Of a DNA stretch of 64,000 nt, positions 1-9,522 are shown piece by piece; within the stretch, counting starts at the first letter, position 1, and the number at the start of each line of letters is the position of its first letter. The position numbers and the translations under genes were made by a program. Source of the DNA: an uncultured Paracoccaceae bacterium (GTDB lineage Bacteria; Pseudomonadota; Alphaproteobacteria; Rhodobacterales; Rhodobacteraceae); the NCBI GenBank assembly GCA_947496535.1, contig CANMDE010000001.1, forward strand, positions 620,001-684,000, given 5' to 3'. The notes under the pieces were generated by a model. That model was not told the DNA's origin and made no database searches. It saw only the letters and a list, made by a program, of their open reading frames with translations.

Positions 1-489
1 CAGATTCTTGTGGATTATTCAGGATACTTTCCCGCAATCGATCCAATGTTCAGATTCTCAGAGATGATCAATGAGGGCGGCACCACGGACTATGGGTATT
101 ACTGGTCCAGCACCACACATGTTGGCCAAGATGAATATTACGCTGGATGGTATGTCGCATTCGGTATGGCTGTTGGTAAGGACGGGTTAGAATCTCATGG
201 CGCCGGGGCCGTTAGATACGATCAGAAATATGTGGGCCATCCCGACGCGGAAGAAGTCGATGCAAGTGCAAGAATTCATAACTTCGTGAGATGTACCCGG
301 AGTGAAACTGCCGAGACTGAATTTGTAGAGCGTCCCGACTCGGGAAACGGAATTCCTTTTGTTTACGATCTGGCTCTTCCTACGCGAACCTTCGGCCCCA
401 GTGCGGATCTGCCTGGCAATTCTGAAAACCCCCTGCCTGAAGATTTTGAAATTGAGGAACCGGTTATTCCGCTTGAACGGATCGAGTAA
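1..489 (+). CDS. DUF1566 (Lcl C-terminal) domain protein, 5'-truncated by the window edge
   Basis: The reading frame is open from base 1 and the gene must begin upstream of the window. The visible part starts with QILVDYSGYFPAID, followed by YYWSSTT, an aromatic-rich WYVAFG stretch and FVRCTR. This order (DYS, AID, YWSST, VRC) is the usual signature of the DUF1566/Lcl C-terminal domain, a C-type-lectin-like fold found in secreted and lipid-anchored bacterial proteins. About 50 acidic, proline-rich residues follow the domain and look like a disordered tail. Function is unknown; a ligand-binding or adhesive role is only an inference from the fold. Confidence 0.75.
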   Translation, partial: QILVDYSGYFPAIDPMFRFSEMINEGGTTDYGYYWSSTTHVGQDEYYAGWYVAFGMAVGKDGLESHGAGAVRYDQKYVGHPDAEEVDASARIHNFVRCTRSETAETEFVERPDSGNGIPFVYDLALPTRTFGPSADLPGNSENPLPEDFEIEEPVIPLERIE

Positions 490-815
490 CTTTGGTCAGA
501 GAAACGTATGATCAGTTCTGTATCGGTCTTTCACGACCTTCGATGCAGATGTCTTCCTACTCACCGCAGGAGACAATTTTTATTGTGACTGTTCGCGACC
601 GCATGGCTACCGAAATCCGAGCGACGTCACCATGACCGTCGTTTGGGCGGTGAAGGTCGGAAATGTCCCACCAGGTTGACCGCTGTCATGTTTCAGATGA
701 TCGCTTGCTACGGAATGTCCGAAAGGCAGAAATTGGGTGGCCCCGACACGTATCAAATGATTATCCGCAAAACGTCACTGGGCAGCACGTTTTTCAAAGG
801 CAAAGGAGATTGAAA
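490..815. other. 326-base gap without a convincing gene
   Basis: No frame here has the codon pattern of the neighbouring genes. An in-frame upstream extension of the next gene (from 663) translates into a basic, histidine-rich peptide unlike a protein N-terminus. Short phrases such as GGAATGTCCGAAAGG resemble degenerate spacer sequence often seen between Roseobacter genes, but I cannot define a unit. The last 20 bases hold the ribosome binding site of the gene at 816. Confidence 0.5.
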
Positions 816-1364
816 ATGATGTTCGAAACTCGGTCCCATACCCTTGGGGTGGCCGCGATTGGTTTTGGGATAGCAGGGGCTACGGTCTATGTGCTGATGG
901 CTGGCATTACGCTCGCCCATATCGAAACGGTTTCAGGTCAAGTCCCACTCGACTTGCGCCCGTCTGGGTACGATCTGGAAGATGTCGCAGTGCTTTTCGA
1001 TGGGCTGGGTGAAGACGGGCGTCGTTACTATTTGACCTGCCAGCTGCCGCTGGACACTCTCTATCCGGCCTTACTGGCGTTGACTTTGGTGTGCACGATC
1101 GGATGGTTTCGGCAACGCCTTCCAAACAACAAGCTCGCATCTATTGCTGTCGCAGCGTCAATTGGCACGGCCTTCTTTGATTATTGTGAGAATCTCGGAA
1201 TCACATCGATGATCCTCAGATGGCCAAATCTTTCGGAACACGTGGTACGTTTGACCAGCACGGCTTCAATTGCAAAATCTGGCCTGACGATGTTAGCGCT
1301 TTTGCTGGTTGCAGTGTTGATCGCCAAGTGGATACGAAAACCTAAAACAGACCTTCACCTCTAG
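816..1364 (+). CDS. small four-helix integral membrane protein, unknown function
   Basis: A 182-residue protein with about four membrane helices: one near residues 8-30, one in the middle (TLYPALLALTLVCTIGWF), one around AVAASIGTAFFDYCENLGI and one at the C-terminus (LTMLALLLVAVLIAKWI), which ends in a short basic tail. The loop after the first helix is polar and contains YYLTCQLP. The start was set at the first ATG of an ATGATG pair because AAAGGAG lies just upstream; the longer frame from 663 has no such site. The family is not recognised. It stands alone in accessory-looking DNA. Confidence 0.7.
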   Translation: MMFETRSHTLGVAAIGFGIAGATVYVLMAGITLAHIETVSGQVPLDLRPSGYDLEDVAVLFDGLGEDGRRYYLTCQLPLDTLYPALLALTLVCTIGWFRQRLPNNKLASIAVAASIGTAFFDYCENLGITSMILRWPNLSEHVVRLTSTASIAKSGLTMLALLLVAVLIAKWIRKPKTDLHL

Positions 1365-1559
1365 GTTTCCAAAGGCAGCTTTGTCCGCATAGCAGACCTT
1401 CATTCAGGTAGCTATGCAGGTCCGGTTTGGGTTGGGAATGCCGGACGTTTCTGCCCAAATAGTCTGACGAGATTGGATTCGGAAAACTGCCTTGATCGAG
1501 TTGCTGCTGCGGGACGTCACGCTGTCGCTTAAATAGGCGTTGCCGGGAACGGATTTCAC

Positions 1560-3995
1560 CTATCCGCGCACCCTGGATGAATCGGGATCGTAGAGAATAC
1601 GCGGTTCGATGGTTGCCGGGATCAGATTGCCAATCACATCGATGCACACATCTGATGCGTCAGCATCAAGTTCGGCGTCGACAAACGCATAGGCAAGGTT
1701 TTTCCCGATGCGATGACCGTAGCCCCCAGATGTGACCGTTCCAACGACCTGACCGTCGCGCATCACTGATGCGCCACCATGGGCTGGTGCGTCGCTGTTT
1801 GCCAGATTTAGGGTGATGAGGCGCTTGGCGGGTTCCTTGTCCTGCAGTTTCTGCAGCGCCGCTTTCCCCACGAAATCTGCCTTGTCCAACTTTACAAACC
1901 GTTCCAGTCCGGTTTCGAAAGGATCAAACTCTGTCAGGATATCGGCTTTCCAGTGCAGATACCCTTTTTCAAGGCGCATTGAGTCAACCGCATGTGCGCC
2001 AAACAGCTTCAACCCGTGCGCCGCACCCGCTTCGCGCAATGCAAGATAGGCCGCATATAAAGATGCATTCGGTACATGAATTTCATAGGCTAATTCGCCT
2101 GAAAAGCTGACCGACATGACAGTGGCCGGTGCGATTCCGATGAAACATTCGCGCACCGAAAGCCATGGGAATGCGTTTGCCGACCAGTCTGCACGGCTGA
2201 CCGCCTGCATGACCTGCCGTGATTTGGGGCCAGCGAGGACAAGGATTGTCTGGTCGTTGGTCAGAGAGTTGATTGCAACGTCTTCATCGTCGCGGATATG
2301 TGCTGTCAGCCAATCCATATCGTGGAATTCCGCAGCAGCAGCTGATCCATACCAGATCCGATCCGGTCCGCGGTCAGAGGCTGGCAGGTTCGCAATTGTT
2401 GCCTCGGCTTTGACCATGCCGTGATGGTTCAAAAGATAGGCCAGACCAACCCGGCCATTCTTGCGAGACAGGCGACCACAGATCATCCGGTCGAGAAAAC
2501 CTTGCGCATCATTGCCTGTGATCTCAAAACGGTTGAAACCATTGACTTCGCAAAGACCAACCGCGTTTTGCACCGCGTCCACCTCGGCGGCGACAAGATC
2601 GAATGTTTCATCGAAGCCAAAGCTGTGGGTGACGTGGAAATCCGGTGTGGGCTTAAAGAATTCGGCCCTTTCCCACCCGTTCACCACCATGAATTCAGCC
2701 CCTTCAGCGGCCAGAACTGGCGTTAATGGCGTTGTTTTGGCCATCCGTCCAGCGGGTCGGTGTTCGTTGGGAAAGTGGAAGCGGAATTCGTTTTGGTAGT
2801 CCTCGATGGATTTCAGTGCTGTCAGTTCCACATTGGCATGTCCGGTAAATCGCCGCGGATCGATACACCATGTATCGTAGCAGGCCTCTCCGTGGACGAT
2901 TTGTTGCGCGAGCAACCAGCCATGCCCGCCGCCTTCGCCAAGCCCGGCCCGCAAGCCGATGCAACAGAATGCGTTGCGCTTGCCGGGGACCGGGCCAACC
3001 AAAGGCGCGCCGTCTATCGTATAGGTAATCGGCCCGTTGACGACGGTGTGAATGCCGACCTCCATCAATGCGGGCATCCGTTCAAATGCGCCTTCGAGAA
3101 CATCCGTAATCCGGTCCAGATCATCCGGGCAAAGTGCGTTCACGAAATGTGGGTCGATACCATCCATGCCCCAGGTTTTGCAGCTTTGTTCGTAAAATCC
3201 GATGAGCAAGCCGTCTTTCTCCTGACGCGAATAGTAGTCGCTGATCGGGCACCGCAAGAGTGGCATTCGATGGCCTGCCTCTTTGATCGCGGGAATTTCT
3301 TCGGTGACGAAATACTGATGCTCCATCGATGCGACAGGATGCTGAACCCCCATCATCGCACCGATCTCGTTGACGCGGTAGCCACCGGCGTTGACCACGA
3401 TTTCGCAATCGATGTTGCCGTGCTCTGTGTGCACGGTCCAGCTGTGATCCTTGTGTTGCGTCAGACCGGTGACGGGGGTGTTGCGATAGACCTCTGCCCC
3501 AGCTTTGCGGGCACGGCGGGCGAGCGCCTGACAAAGCTGTGCTGGATCAATGTCGCCGTCACTGCCATCCCACAGACCGCCAATCAGGTTGTCGGTTGAA
3601 ATCAGCGGATGTCTGCGGGCACATTCAGCGGCGTCGATGACCTCGAACTCGACATCCATCCCCCGCGCCATCGACGCGAAGTGGCGATAGCCATCCATCT
3701 GCGCTTCGGTGTTGGCCAGCCGGATACCACCATCACCGTGATGATAATTCACTGGGTAGTCGGGATCGTCGCGGAGTTCCTTGTAGAGGTTAATGGAGTG
3801 GGTCTTTAGCCCCACCATCGTCTGGTTCGCCCCGAAATTCGTCACCTGTGCCGCAGAATGCCAAGTGGTGCCTGATGTCAGTTCGTTCCGTTCCACAAGG
3901 ACAACGTCAGACCAGCCCTCCTGGGTCAGATGGTAAAGCGTCGAACACCCGGCGATTCCCCCACCGATGACTACCACGCGCGCTTGAGATTTCAT
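1560..3995 (-). CDS. FAD-dependent dimethylglycine/sarcosine dehydrogenase-family protein with GcvT domain
   Basis: An 811-residue flavoprotein that probably oxidatively demethylates a methylated glycine (dimethylglycine, sarcosine or similar) and passes the one-carbon unit to tetrahydrofolate. The N-terminus has the Rossmann motif VVVIGGGIAGCSTLYHL, with TSGTTWHSAA after it; His46 in that phrase matches the residue that binds FAD covalently in dimethylglycine dehydrogenases. The DAO domain covers roughly residues 1-370 and an FAO_M linker runs to about 430. A GcvT-type folate-binding domain (EVNGFNRFEITG onward) and a GcvT C-terminal barrel follow. Full length for the family. The exact substrate cannot be read from sequence. 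The gene stands alone, with a 255-base upstream gap. Confidence 0.88.
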   Translation of the reverse strand: MKSQARVVVIGGGIAGCSTLYHLTQEGWSDVVLVERNELTSGTTWHSAAQVTNFGANQTMVGLKTHSINLYKELRDDPDYPVNYHHGDGGIRLANTEAQMDGYRHFASMARGMDVEFEVIDAAECARRHPLISTDNLIGGLWDGSDGDIDPAQLCQALARRARKAGAEVYRNTPVTGLTQHKDHSWTVHTEHGNIDCEIVVNAGGYRVNEIGAMMGVQHPVASMEHQYFVTEEIPAIKEAGHRMPLLRCPISDYYSRQEKDGLLIGFYEQSCKTWGMDGIDPHFVNALCPDDLDRITDVLEGAFERMPALMEVGIHTVVNGPITYTIDGAPLVGPVPGKRNAFCCIGLRAGLGEGGGHGWLLAQQIVHGEACYDTWCIDPRRFTGHANVELTALKSIEDYQNEFRFHFPNEHRPAGRMAKTTPLTPVLAAEGAEFMVVNGWERAEFFKPTPDFHVTHSFGFDETFDLVAAEVDAVQNAVGLCEVNGFNRFEITGNDAQGFLDRMICGRLSRKNGRVGLAYLLNHHGMVKAEATIANLPASDRGPDRIWYGSAAAAEFHDMDWLTAHIRDDEDVAINSLTNDQTILVLAGPKSRQVMQAVSRADWSANAFPWLSVRECFIGIAPATVMSVSFSGELAYEIHVPNASLYAAYLALREAGAAHGLKLFGAHAVDSMRLEKGYLHWKADILTEFDPFETGLERFVKLDKADFVGKAALQKLQDKEPAKRLITLNLANSDAPAHGGASVMRDGQVVGTVTSGGYGHRIGKNLAYAFVDAELDADASDVCIDVIGNLIPATIEPRILYDPDSSRVRG

Positions 3996-4250
3996 GTCCG
4001 GACCTCGCTGATGATGAAATGACAGAGCGAGAATCCATAAGGTAAGTCAATATGTGATTTTTTGGTCTAGAGAGGGTTTGGCAGAAAAACTCTGACCGTC
4101 ACTGGCAGAAGGTTGGGTGTCAGAGAAACAGCGTGACCGCCGAACACTTAACGTTGACGGCAATACGTCTTGCGCATAACCAAGTGGATTAAACTTTAGG
4201 TGGATTTGGGAGACTGAATTGGACTCAAAGATGAAAAAATTTGAACAGAT

Positions 4251-4844
4251 ATGCCCAATATTTTCAATATAATAACCAGCACTGCGATCATCTTAGCCGC
4301 CGCAAGTGTTGCTGCCGAAACGCAAAGACAGCTGGGAGAAGGTTGCTTGCGGTTCAATCCCGACGGGATGAATATCCGAGGCCTCGATGACCTCTCACCT
4401 TATAACAGCTCTCCCATCTTCTATGTGCCAATAACAATCATCAACAGCGGCGAAGACTTTGAAATTAGCGCTCGGTTTGAAAAAATATTTACTGGTGCTT
4501 GGGCCGCAGTTGTTAACGATGACCAACGATATAATGAGTCTTGTAAGCTTGAAACTGAGACACTTGGATTGTTGCCGATTGTAGATAGCGATGAAGATGA
4601 GTGTACAATCCCCAGCTTTACCAGGGTCTACTATCCCGTAAATGTCGAACCCGAATTAAGATCCGTTGCTATTCGCTGCGCGAGAAAGTCTGATCGTGCT
4701 TGTTCTATGCGGTACATTCTTCCGAATGACTGGGTGGCGATCATCGCTTTGCCGCAAAATCGCCTTTCAACTTGGGCCGATGTTGCCCTGCAAGTCCGGA
4801 GTTACTTTGATACAAATTTTTTGGAATGCGGAGCTGACCAATGA
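4251..4844 (+). CDS. secreted protein of unknown function, AT-rich
   Basis: A 197-residue protein with a clear signal peptide (MPNIFNIITSTAIILAAASVAA, likely cut before ETQ). The mature part has six cysteines, an even number that would allow three disulfides in the periplasm, and the segments FYVPITIINSGEDFEISARF and WAAVVNDDQRYNESC look like beta strands. No known family is recognised. The DNA is clearly richer in A and T than its neighbours, which suggests horizontal gain. An ATG at 4231 lies out of frame and stops after 13 codons, so 4251 is the start; the ribosome binding site is weak. Confidence 0.7.
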   Translation: MPNIFNIITSTAIILAAASVAAETQRQLGEGCLRFNPDGMNIRGLDDLSPYNSSPIFYVPITIINSGEDFEISARFEKIFTGAWAAVVNDDQRYNESCKLETETLGLLPIVDSDEDECTIPSFTRVYYPVNVEPELRSVAIRCARKSDRACSMRYILPNDWVAIIALPQNRLSTWADVALQVRSYFDTNFLECGADQ

Positions 4845-4910
4845 CTCTCGGAGATACTTCTCAAAAAGTGATCAATGATAGTTCTCTCAAGTTTACTTCA
4901 GCATATCAAA

Positions 4911-4984
4911 TGGAGGCGAGTACCGGAATCGAACCGGTGTACACGGATTTGCAATCCGCTGCGTAACCACTCCGCCAACTCGCC
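4911..4984 (-). tRNA. tRNA-Cys (GCA anticodon)
   Basis: Read on the minus strand, the sequence starts GGCGAGTTGGCGGAGTGG and ends with the matching acceptor arm ACTCGCC, discriminator T and an encoded CCA. The anticodon loop is TTGCAAA, giving GCA. The T-arm GGTTCGATTCC is canonical. It is a single gene between two plus-strand protein genes. Confidence 0.96.
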
Positions 4985-5110
4985 GCCGTTGGCCGGATAC
5001 ATGATGGTTTGATGTTGTGCAAGCGATGGCCGACGTCGCGATCAATCGTTGCTGTGGTGGCCTGATTGTGGCATCAGTATCGAAACAATCTGAACGAAAG
5101 AGTTTAGCAC

Positions 5111-5764
5111 GTGACCGACTATGCCAAGCGCCGCACGATGATGGTTGATACGCAAGTTCGCCCTTCTGATGTGACGAAGTTCCCCATTATTGATGCGATG
5201 CTGTCTATCCCGCGTGAATATTATGTGCCGGACAGCATGATCGAGGCGGCTTATGTGGGTGAAAACCTGGAGATTGGCGGCGGTCGTGTGATCATTGACC
5301 CGCGCACCCTGGCAAAGCTTCTGGATGCGCTGGACGTCCGGCCGGATCACGTTGCTTTGGATCTGGGTTGCGGTCTGGGGTATTCGACAGCGATCCTTTC
5401 GCGTTTGTGTGATTTTGTTGTGGCCGTAGAGGACGACGAAACTCGTGCCGAAGAGGCGCAAAATATCCTTTCGGGGCAAGGCGTTGACAATGCGGCCGTG
5501 ATGACCGGGCCATTGCCTGAGGGTGCGCAGAAATCGGGCCCCTACGACATCATTATCATTCAAGGTGCCGTTGAAGAGGTGCCAGCCGCAATCATTGATC
5601 AGCTTCGCGAAGGTGGTCGTATCGGTTGTATTTTTGGTGAGGGTGCCTTGGGTGTTGTGCGTGTCGGTCATAAGATCGATGGCAACGTCAATTGGCGTTT
5701 TTCGTTCAATGCGGGTGCTCCGCTGCTTGCAGGATTTGAAAAAACTGTAGCTTTTGCACTTTAA
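5111..5764 (+). CDS. protein-L-isoaspartate O-methyltransferase family protein
   Basis: A 217-residue SAM-dependent methyltransferase of the PIMT family. Motif I is VALDLGCGLGYSTAIL and the N-terminus has the family phrases MVDTQVRP and VGENLEIGGGRVIIDP. True PIMT repairs isoaspartyl residues. The Rhodobacterales members next to tolC are shorter and more divergent, so the substrate is not certain. The start is a GTG; an AAAGAG-like site lies upstream. The stop is 52 bases before tolC, so the two are probably co-transcribed. Confidence 0.87.
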   Translation: MTDYAKRRTMMVDTQVRPSDVTKFPIIDAMLSIPREYYVPDSMIEAAYVGENLEIGGGRVIIDPRTLAKLLDALDVRPDHVALDLGCGLGYSTAILSRLCDFVVAVEDDETRAEEAQNILSGQGVDNAAVMTGPLPEGAQKSGPYDIIIIQGAVEEVPAAIIDQLREGGRIGCIFGEGALGVVRVGHKIDGNVNWRFSFNAGAPLLAGFEKTVAFAL

Positions 5765-5816
5765 TATCGGCAAGCGCCCGAAAGAGGCGCATCGAACAAA
5801 TTAGATGAGGTGAAAA

Positions 5817-7175
5817 ATGGTTCGTCATCCGGGTTTAGTCGCAGGTATTCTGGCAGTGACTATCGGTTTTGCAAGTGCCGCGAAGGCAGAAACACTCGCC
5901 GATGCATTGACAAGCGCCTACAATAATTCAGGCCTTCTTGAGCAGAACCGGGCCTTGCTTCGCGCAGCGGATGAGGATGTCGCCCAGTCGGTGGCTGCTA
6001 CCTTACCGATTATCAGTTGGGCGTTGGAAGCCACCAGCACCGAACCCAACCTGACCAGTACCGATGCGATTGAGGCCAGCGCCGCGATTACCGCGTCGTT
6101 GACGCTTTATGATGGCGGCGTGAACCGCTTGGCGATTGACGCCCAAAAAGAGGTTGTTCTGGGGACGCGCCAGACCTTGCGTTCGGTTGAGCAAGATGTG
6201 CTTTTGCGCGCTATCGAGGCTTACATGAACGTTGTCAGCGCTGGTGAGTTTGTCAGTTTGCGTCAAAGCAACGTGCGTGTGATTGCGCGAGAACTGCAGG
6301 CCGCACGGGACCGGTTCGAAGTTGGCGAAGTGACCCGCACCGATGTTGCCCAATCCGAGGCCCGTTTGGCCGAAGCCCGCAGCCTGTTGAGCACTGCCGA
6401 GGGTGATCTGGCCCAGGCTGAGGAGGAGTTCACCGCTGCCGTCGGTCGCGCACCGGGCACCCTGGCCGAGGCGCCCTCTGCCCCTGTCTCGCGCAGTGCG
6501 GATGAAGCGAAAGCCTTTGCGGTGCGCAATCATCCTGATGTGCTTGAGGCACAGCATTCTGTCAGTTCTGCGGAACTATCCATTCTCAGGGCAGAGGCGG
6601 CCACCAACCCGACTATTGATCTGGAAGGTACGATTGCGCTTGATCAGGATTTTGAAGACACCCGCCAGATCGGCATCACGGCCAGCGGCCCTATTTATCA
6701 GGGTGGGGCGTTGTCCAGTCAGATCCGGCAGGCGATGGCGCAACGCGATGCCTCGCGATCTACCTTGCTGGTGACCAGTCAGGCGATTGAACAGGAAGTG
6801 GGTAACGCCTACGCGCTTTTGCGGGTGGCGCGCGCGTCAAGTGTTTCATCCGTCGAACAGATCAGAGCGGCGCGCGTTGCTTTTGAAGGTATCCGGGAAG
6901 AGGCGCGTTTGGGTGCGAGGACAACTCTCGAAGTTCTGAACGCTGAGCAGGAACTGCTGGACGCGCAAACGAACCTTATTTCAGCGCAAGCGGAAGAGGT
7001 CACTGCCTCTTACGCCGTGTTGTCTGCGATGGGGTTGCTCAATGTTCAGCATTTGAACCTGCCAGTGCAGCAATATGATCCATCCGAATACTATAATTTG
7101 GTAAAAAATTCACCGACAGCCACCTCTGAGCAGGGCCAAGCCCTTGACCGGGTGCTGCGGGCGATCGGCCAGTAG
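5817..7175 (+). CDS. tolC: TolC-family outer membrane channel protein
   Basis: A 452-residue outer membrane efflux protein. It has a signal peptide (MVRHPGLVAGILAVTIGFASAAKA) and two OEP repeats rich in alanine-heavy heptads. The family phrases YDGGVNRLAID and GPIYQGGALSSQIRQA occupy equivalent positions in the two repeats, and LLDAQTNLISAQ lies near the end. As a trimer it would span outer membrane and periplasm and serve type I secretion or RND exporters; no exporter gene is adjacent. The start ATG follows GAGGTGAAAA. It follows the methyltransferase gene closely. Confidence 0.93.
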   Translation: MVRHPGLVAGILAVTIGFASAAKAETLADALTSAYNNSGLLEQNRALLRAADEDVAQSVAATLPIISWALEATSTEPNLTSTDAIEASAAITASLTLYDGGVNRLAIDAQKEVVLGTRQTLRSVEQDVLLRAIEAYMNVVSAGEFVSLRQSNVRVIARELQAARDRFEVGEVTRTDVAQSEARLAEARSLLSTAEGDLAQAEEEFTAAVGRAPGTLAEAPSAPVSRSADEAKAFAVRNHPDVLEAQHSVSSAELSILRAEAATNPTIDLEGTIALDQDFEDTRQIGITASGPIYQGGALSSQIRQAMAQRDASRSTLLVTSQAIEQEVGNAYALLRVARASSVSSVEQIRAARVAFEGIREEARLGARTTLEVLNAEQELLDAQTNLISAQAEEVTASYAVLSAMGLLNVQHLNLPVQQYDPSEYYNLVKNSPTATSEQGQALDRVLRAIGQ

Positions 7176-7244
7176 CAGCAATAGTTGTTCGAAAACCCGG
7201 TTTGCGCTAGCTTTCTAAATTGGGGGCGACGTTGGGGATTATAA

Positions 7245-8003
7245 ATGTCTGGCATTGCCAAAGAAGATGAAATCGACAAGGTAGTATCCTCCGTTCGCAA
7301 GCTCGTTTCCCGGGCCCCGATCGAGGGTGAAGACAGCAGCGACAACGCGGATGAAACTGACAAACCCCTGCTTTTATTGACCCCATCCTTGCGGGTCGAT
7401 GAGGCCGAGGGTGACGAAATTCCGCCACCCAACGGTGAGAACGTTGTGACGCTGGATCTTGCTCTTGACGGTACGGCCGCAGAGCCGGACCCGACTCTTG
7501 CTGCGCTGCAAGCCGCGACTCGGGACCAAAGCCAAGAACCGGACACGTTGGATACATCCGTTTGGGCGAGCAGAAGGCCGGAAAATGAGCTAATTGCTGC
7601 CGATGATTATTCTCAAGATACCGACACGGTTGCGCCAGAGGTCAGCAGTGACGATGCCTTGGATACAGTTGATCCGGAGGATGTCATCCAGACAGAGTCA
7701 GGCAAAGATACCGAGGAACAGGGTGAGGCCGATCAGTCCGACGACAGTTTGATTGATGATCCCGATGAACAGCCTTCGGAGGAGCCGGAGCCGTTACTGA
7801 CTTCCGGGGACGACAAGGAAGATGACCTTGGTGCATTTTTCAGTGCCGAAGCTGCGCTTGATCGCGAGCTTCTCAGGCAGATGGTTCTGGATATCGTGCG
7901 CGAAGAGTTGCGGGGAGATATGGGCCACAAGATCACCGGATCGGTCCGCAAGCTGGTTCGCCGCGAAATCAACCGCATCCTTGAAAATCGCGAATTGGAC
8001 TAG
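7245..8003 (+). CDS. acidic protein with PopZ-like C-terminal helix (tentative)
   Basis: A 252-residue cytoplasmic protein in three parts. A short N-terminal helix has the repeat phrase [10 protein letters not shown]. About 170 disordered, very acidic residues follow. The C-terminal helical block [16 protein letters not shown] leads to [14 protein letters not shown]. Short N-terminal helix, acidic linker and C-terminal helices are the build of polar organising proteins of the PopZ/DUF2497 type, but the sequence match is weak and the call is an inference. It follows tolC at 69 bases. Its stop codon interlocks with that of cobQ in a 4-base overlap. Confidence 0.6.
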   Translation: MSGIAKEDEIDKVVSSVRKLVSRAPIEGEDSSDNADETDKPLLLLTPSLRVDEAEGDEIPPPNGENVVTLDLALDGTAAEPDPTLAALQAATRDQSQEPDTLDTSVWASRRPENELIAADDYSQDTDTVAPEVSSDDALDTVDPEDVIQTESGKDTEEQGEADQSDDSLIDDPDEQPSEEPEPLLTSGDDKEDDLGAFFSAEAALDRELLRQMVLDIVREELRGDMGHKITGSVRKLVRREINRILENRELD

Positions 8004-9469
8004 GTTGAAATACTATTGCTGACGTCATCGGCAAGAGCGAGCAACTGGTCGATATCCAGATGCGTTTCGAGATGTTTGGCAAGCTCATCCAGCGTCCGTT
8101 CGACCCCCGCCCGGTAATCAAAGGCGTCCGATGGATGGCCGAGCTGGCGCAGGTAGCTGGACCGGAATTTATCGCTCGCGAAAAGCCCGTGCAGATAGCA
8201 CCCCAGTATTTTGCCATCTGGTGATGCTGCCCCGATGCATCGGCCATCCGTTTCGAGCCATGCATTCTCACGGTCAGGGCCGTCTGTGACACCGATGTGA
8301 ATCTCGTAGCCGGATACAGGATCGCCGGTAGTTCGATAGCGGGCCTCTGACAGCGCCAGATGTTTTTTGGGCTCCATCACTGTCACCACGTCCAAAAGGC
8401 CAAGGCCCGGCACGTCTGAGGGTGGCCCCTCGATCCCGTCGCGGTCTATGATTTGTCGACCCAGCATTTGATAACCGCCGCAGATGCCAAGAACGTTTCC
8501 ACCGCGTCGCACATGTGCCTGCAGATCGATGTTCCAGCCCTGCGCACGGAAATGGGCAAGGTCTGCTATCGTGGATTTAGAGCCGGGGATGATGATCAGG
8601 TCGGCGTCACCTGGCAAGGGGCGGCCCACCTCAATGATTTCGACGCTGACGTCGGGTGTTGCCGAAAGTGGGTCGAGGTCGTCGAAATTTGCAATCCGGT
8701 TCAGGCGCGGCACGGCGATTTTGATTTTGCCGCCCTTGCGGCTGCGAATGTCCATGACGTCTTCTGCCGGTAAGCGCCACGCGTCCATGAACCAAGGCAC
8801 GACGCCCAGCGGCGCCCACCCGGTCTGATCTGCGATCATGTCCATACCATCGGCGAAGAGGCTTGGATCACCCCGAAACTTGTTGATGGCAAAGCCCTTG
8901 ATCCGGTTGCGATCATCGGGTGGTAAAACGGCGTGGGTACCGACCATTTGTGCAATCACGCCGCCACGGTCGATGTCACCGATCAGAACCACCGGAATAT
9001 CTGCCGCCTCGGCAAAGCCCATATTGGCGATGTCACCGGCGCGGAGGTTGACCTCGGCCGGGCTGCCCGCTCCTTCGATGATGATGAGGTCGTGTTTGGC
9101 GCTGAGTTTGGCAAAGCTGTCCAGCACCGCAGGCAAAAGGGTCGATTTCTGTTTACCGTAATCGCGCGCCTTCATCGTTGCAAAACGCTTGCCCTGCACG
9201 ATGACCTGCGCACCGATATCGGTTTCCGGCTTGAGCAGGACAGGGTTCATGTTGATCATGGGCTCCAACCCGCAAGCCATGGCCTGTAGCGCCTGTGCCC
9301 GCCCGATCTCACCCCCATCGGCGGTGACGCTGGCGTTGTTGGACATATTTTGTGGTTTGAACGGGGCCACGGACAGACCGCGCTGTACGCAGGCACGGGC
9401 GAGACCCGCAACAAGGACGGATTTGCCCACGTTTGAGCCCGCCCCCTGAATCATGATTGCCTTTGTCAT
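8000..9469 (-). CDS. cobQ: cobyric acid synthase
   Basis: A 489-residue amidotransferase that amidates four carboxyl groups of adenosyl-cobyrinic acid a,c-diamide during cobalamin synthesis. The N-terminal ATP-binding domain opens with [20 protein letters not shown] (P-loop) and keeps PQNMSNN. The C-terminal type 1 glutamine amidotransferase domain has the nucleophile motif [12 protein letters not shown] and a later YEIHIG. Full length. No other cobalamin genes are in the window and no cobalamin riboswitch was seen upstream; the divergent neighbour starts 53 bases away. Confidence 0.95.
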   Translation of the reverse strand: MTKAIMIQGAGSNVGKSVLVAGLARACVQRGLSVAPFKPQNMSNNASVTADGGEIGRAQALQAMACGLEPMINMNPVLLKPETDIGAQVIVQGKRFATMKARDYGKQKSTLLPAVLDSFAKLSAKHDLIIIEGAGSPAEVNLRAGDIANMGFAEAADIPVVLIGDIDRGGVIAQMVGTHAVLPPDDRNRIKGFAINKFRGDPSLFADGMDMIADQTGWAPLGVVPWFMDAWRLPAEDVMDIRSRKGGKIKIAVPRLNRIANFDDLDPLSATPDVSVEIIEVGRPLPGDADLIIIPGSKSTIADLAHFRAQGWNIDLQAHVRRGGNVLGICGGYQMLGRQIIDRDGIEGPPSDVPGLGLLDVVTVMEPKKHLALSEARYRTTGDPVSGYEIHIGVTDGPDRENAWLETDGRCIGAASPDGKILGCYLHGLFASDKFRSSYLRQLGHPSDAFDYRAGVERTLDELAKHLETHLDIDQLLALADDVSNSIST

Positions 9470-9522
9470 CGCCGCTCCCTCTGACTAAATTCATAGGGGC
9501 GCATGGGGCGCGGGGAAAGACC

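Noticed and set aside
2760..3599. 279-codon plus-strand frame
   Set aside because: Antisense to the FAD-dependent dehydrogenase; no ribosome site or family resemblance.
4845..5110. Integration site at tRNA-Cys
   Set aside because: No repeat of the tRNA 3' end and no integrase gene were seen on either side.
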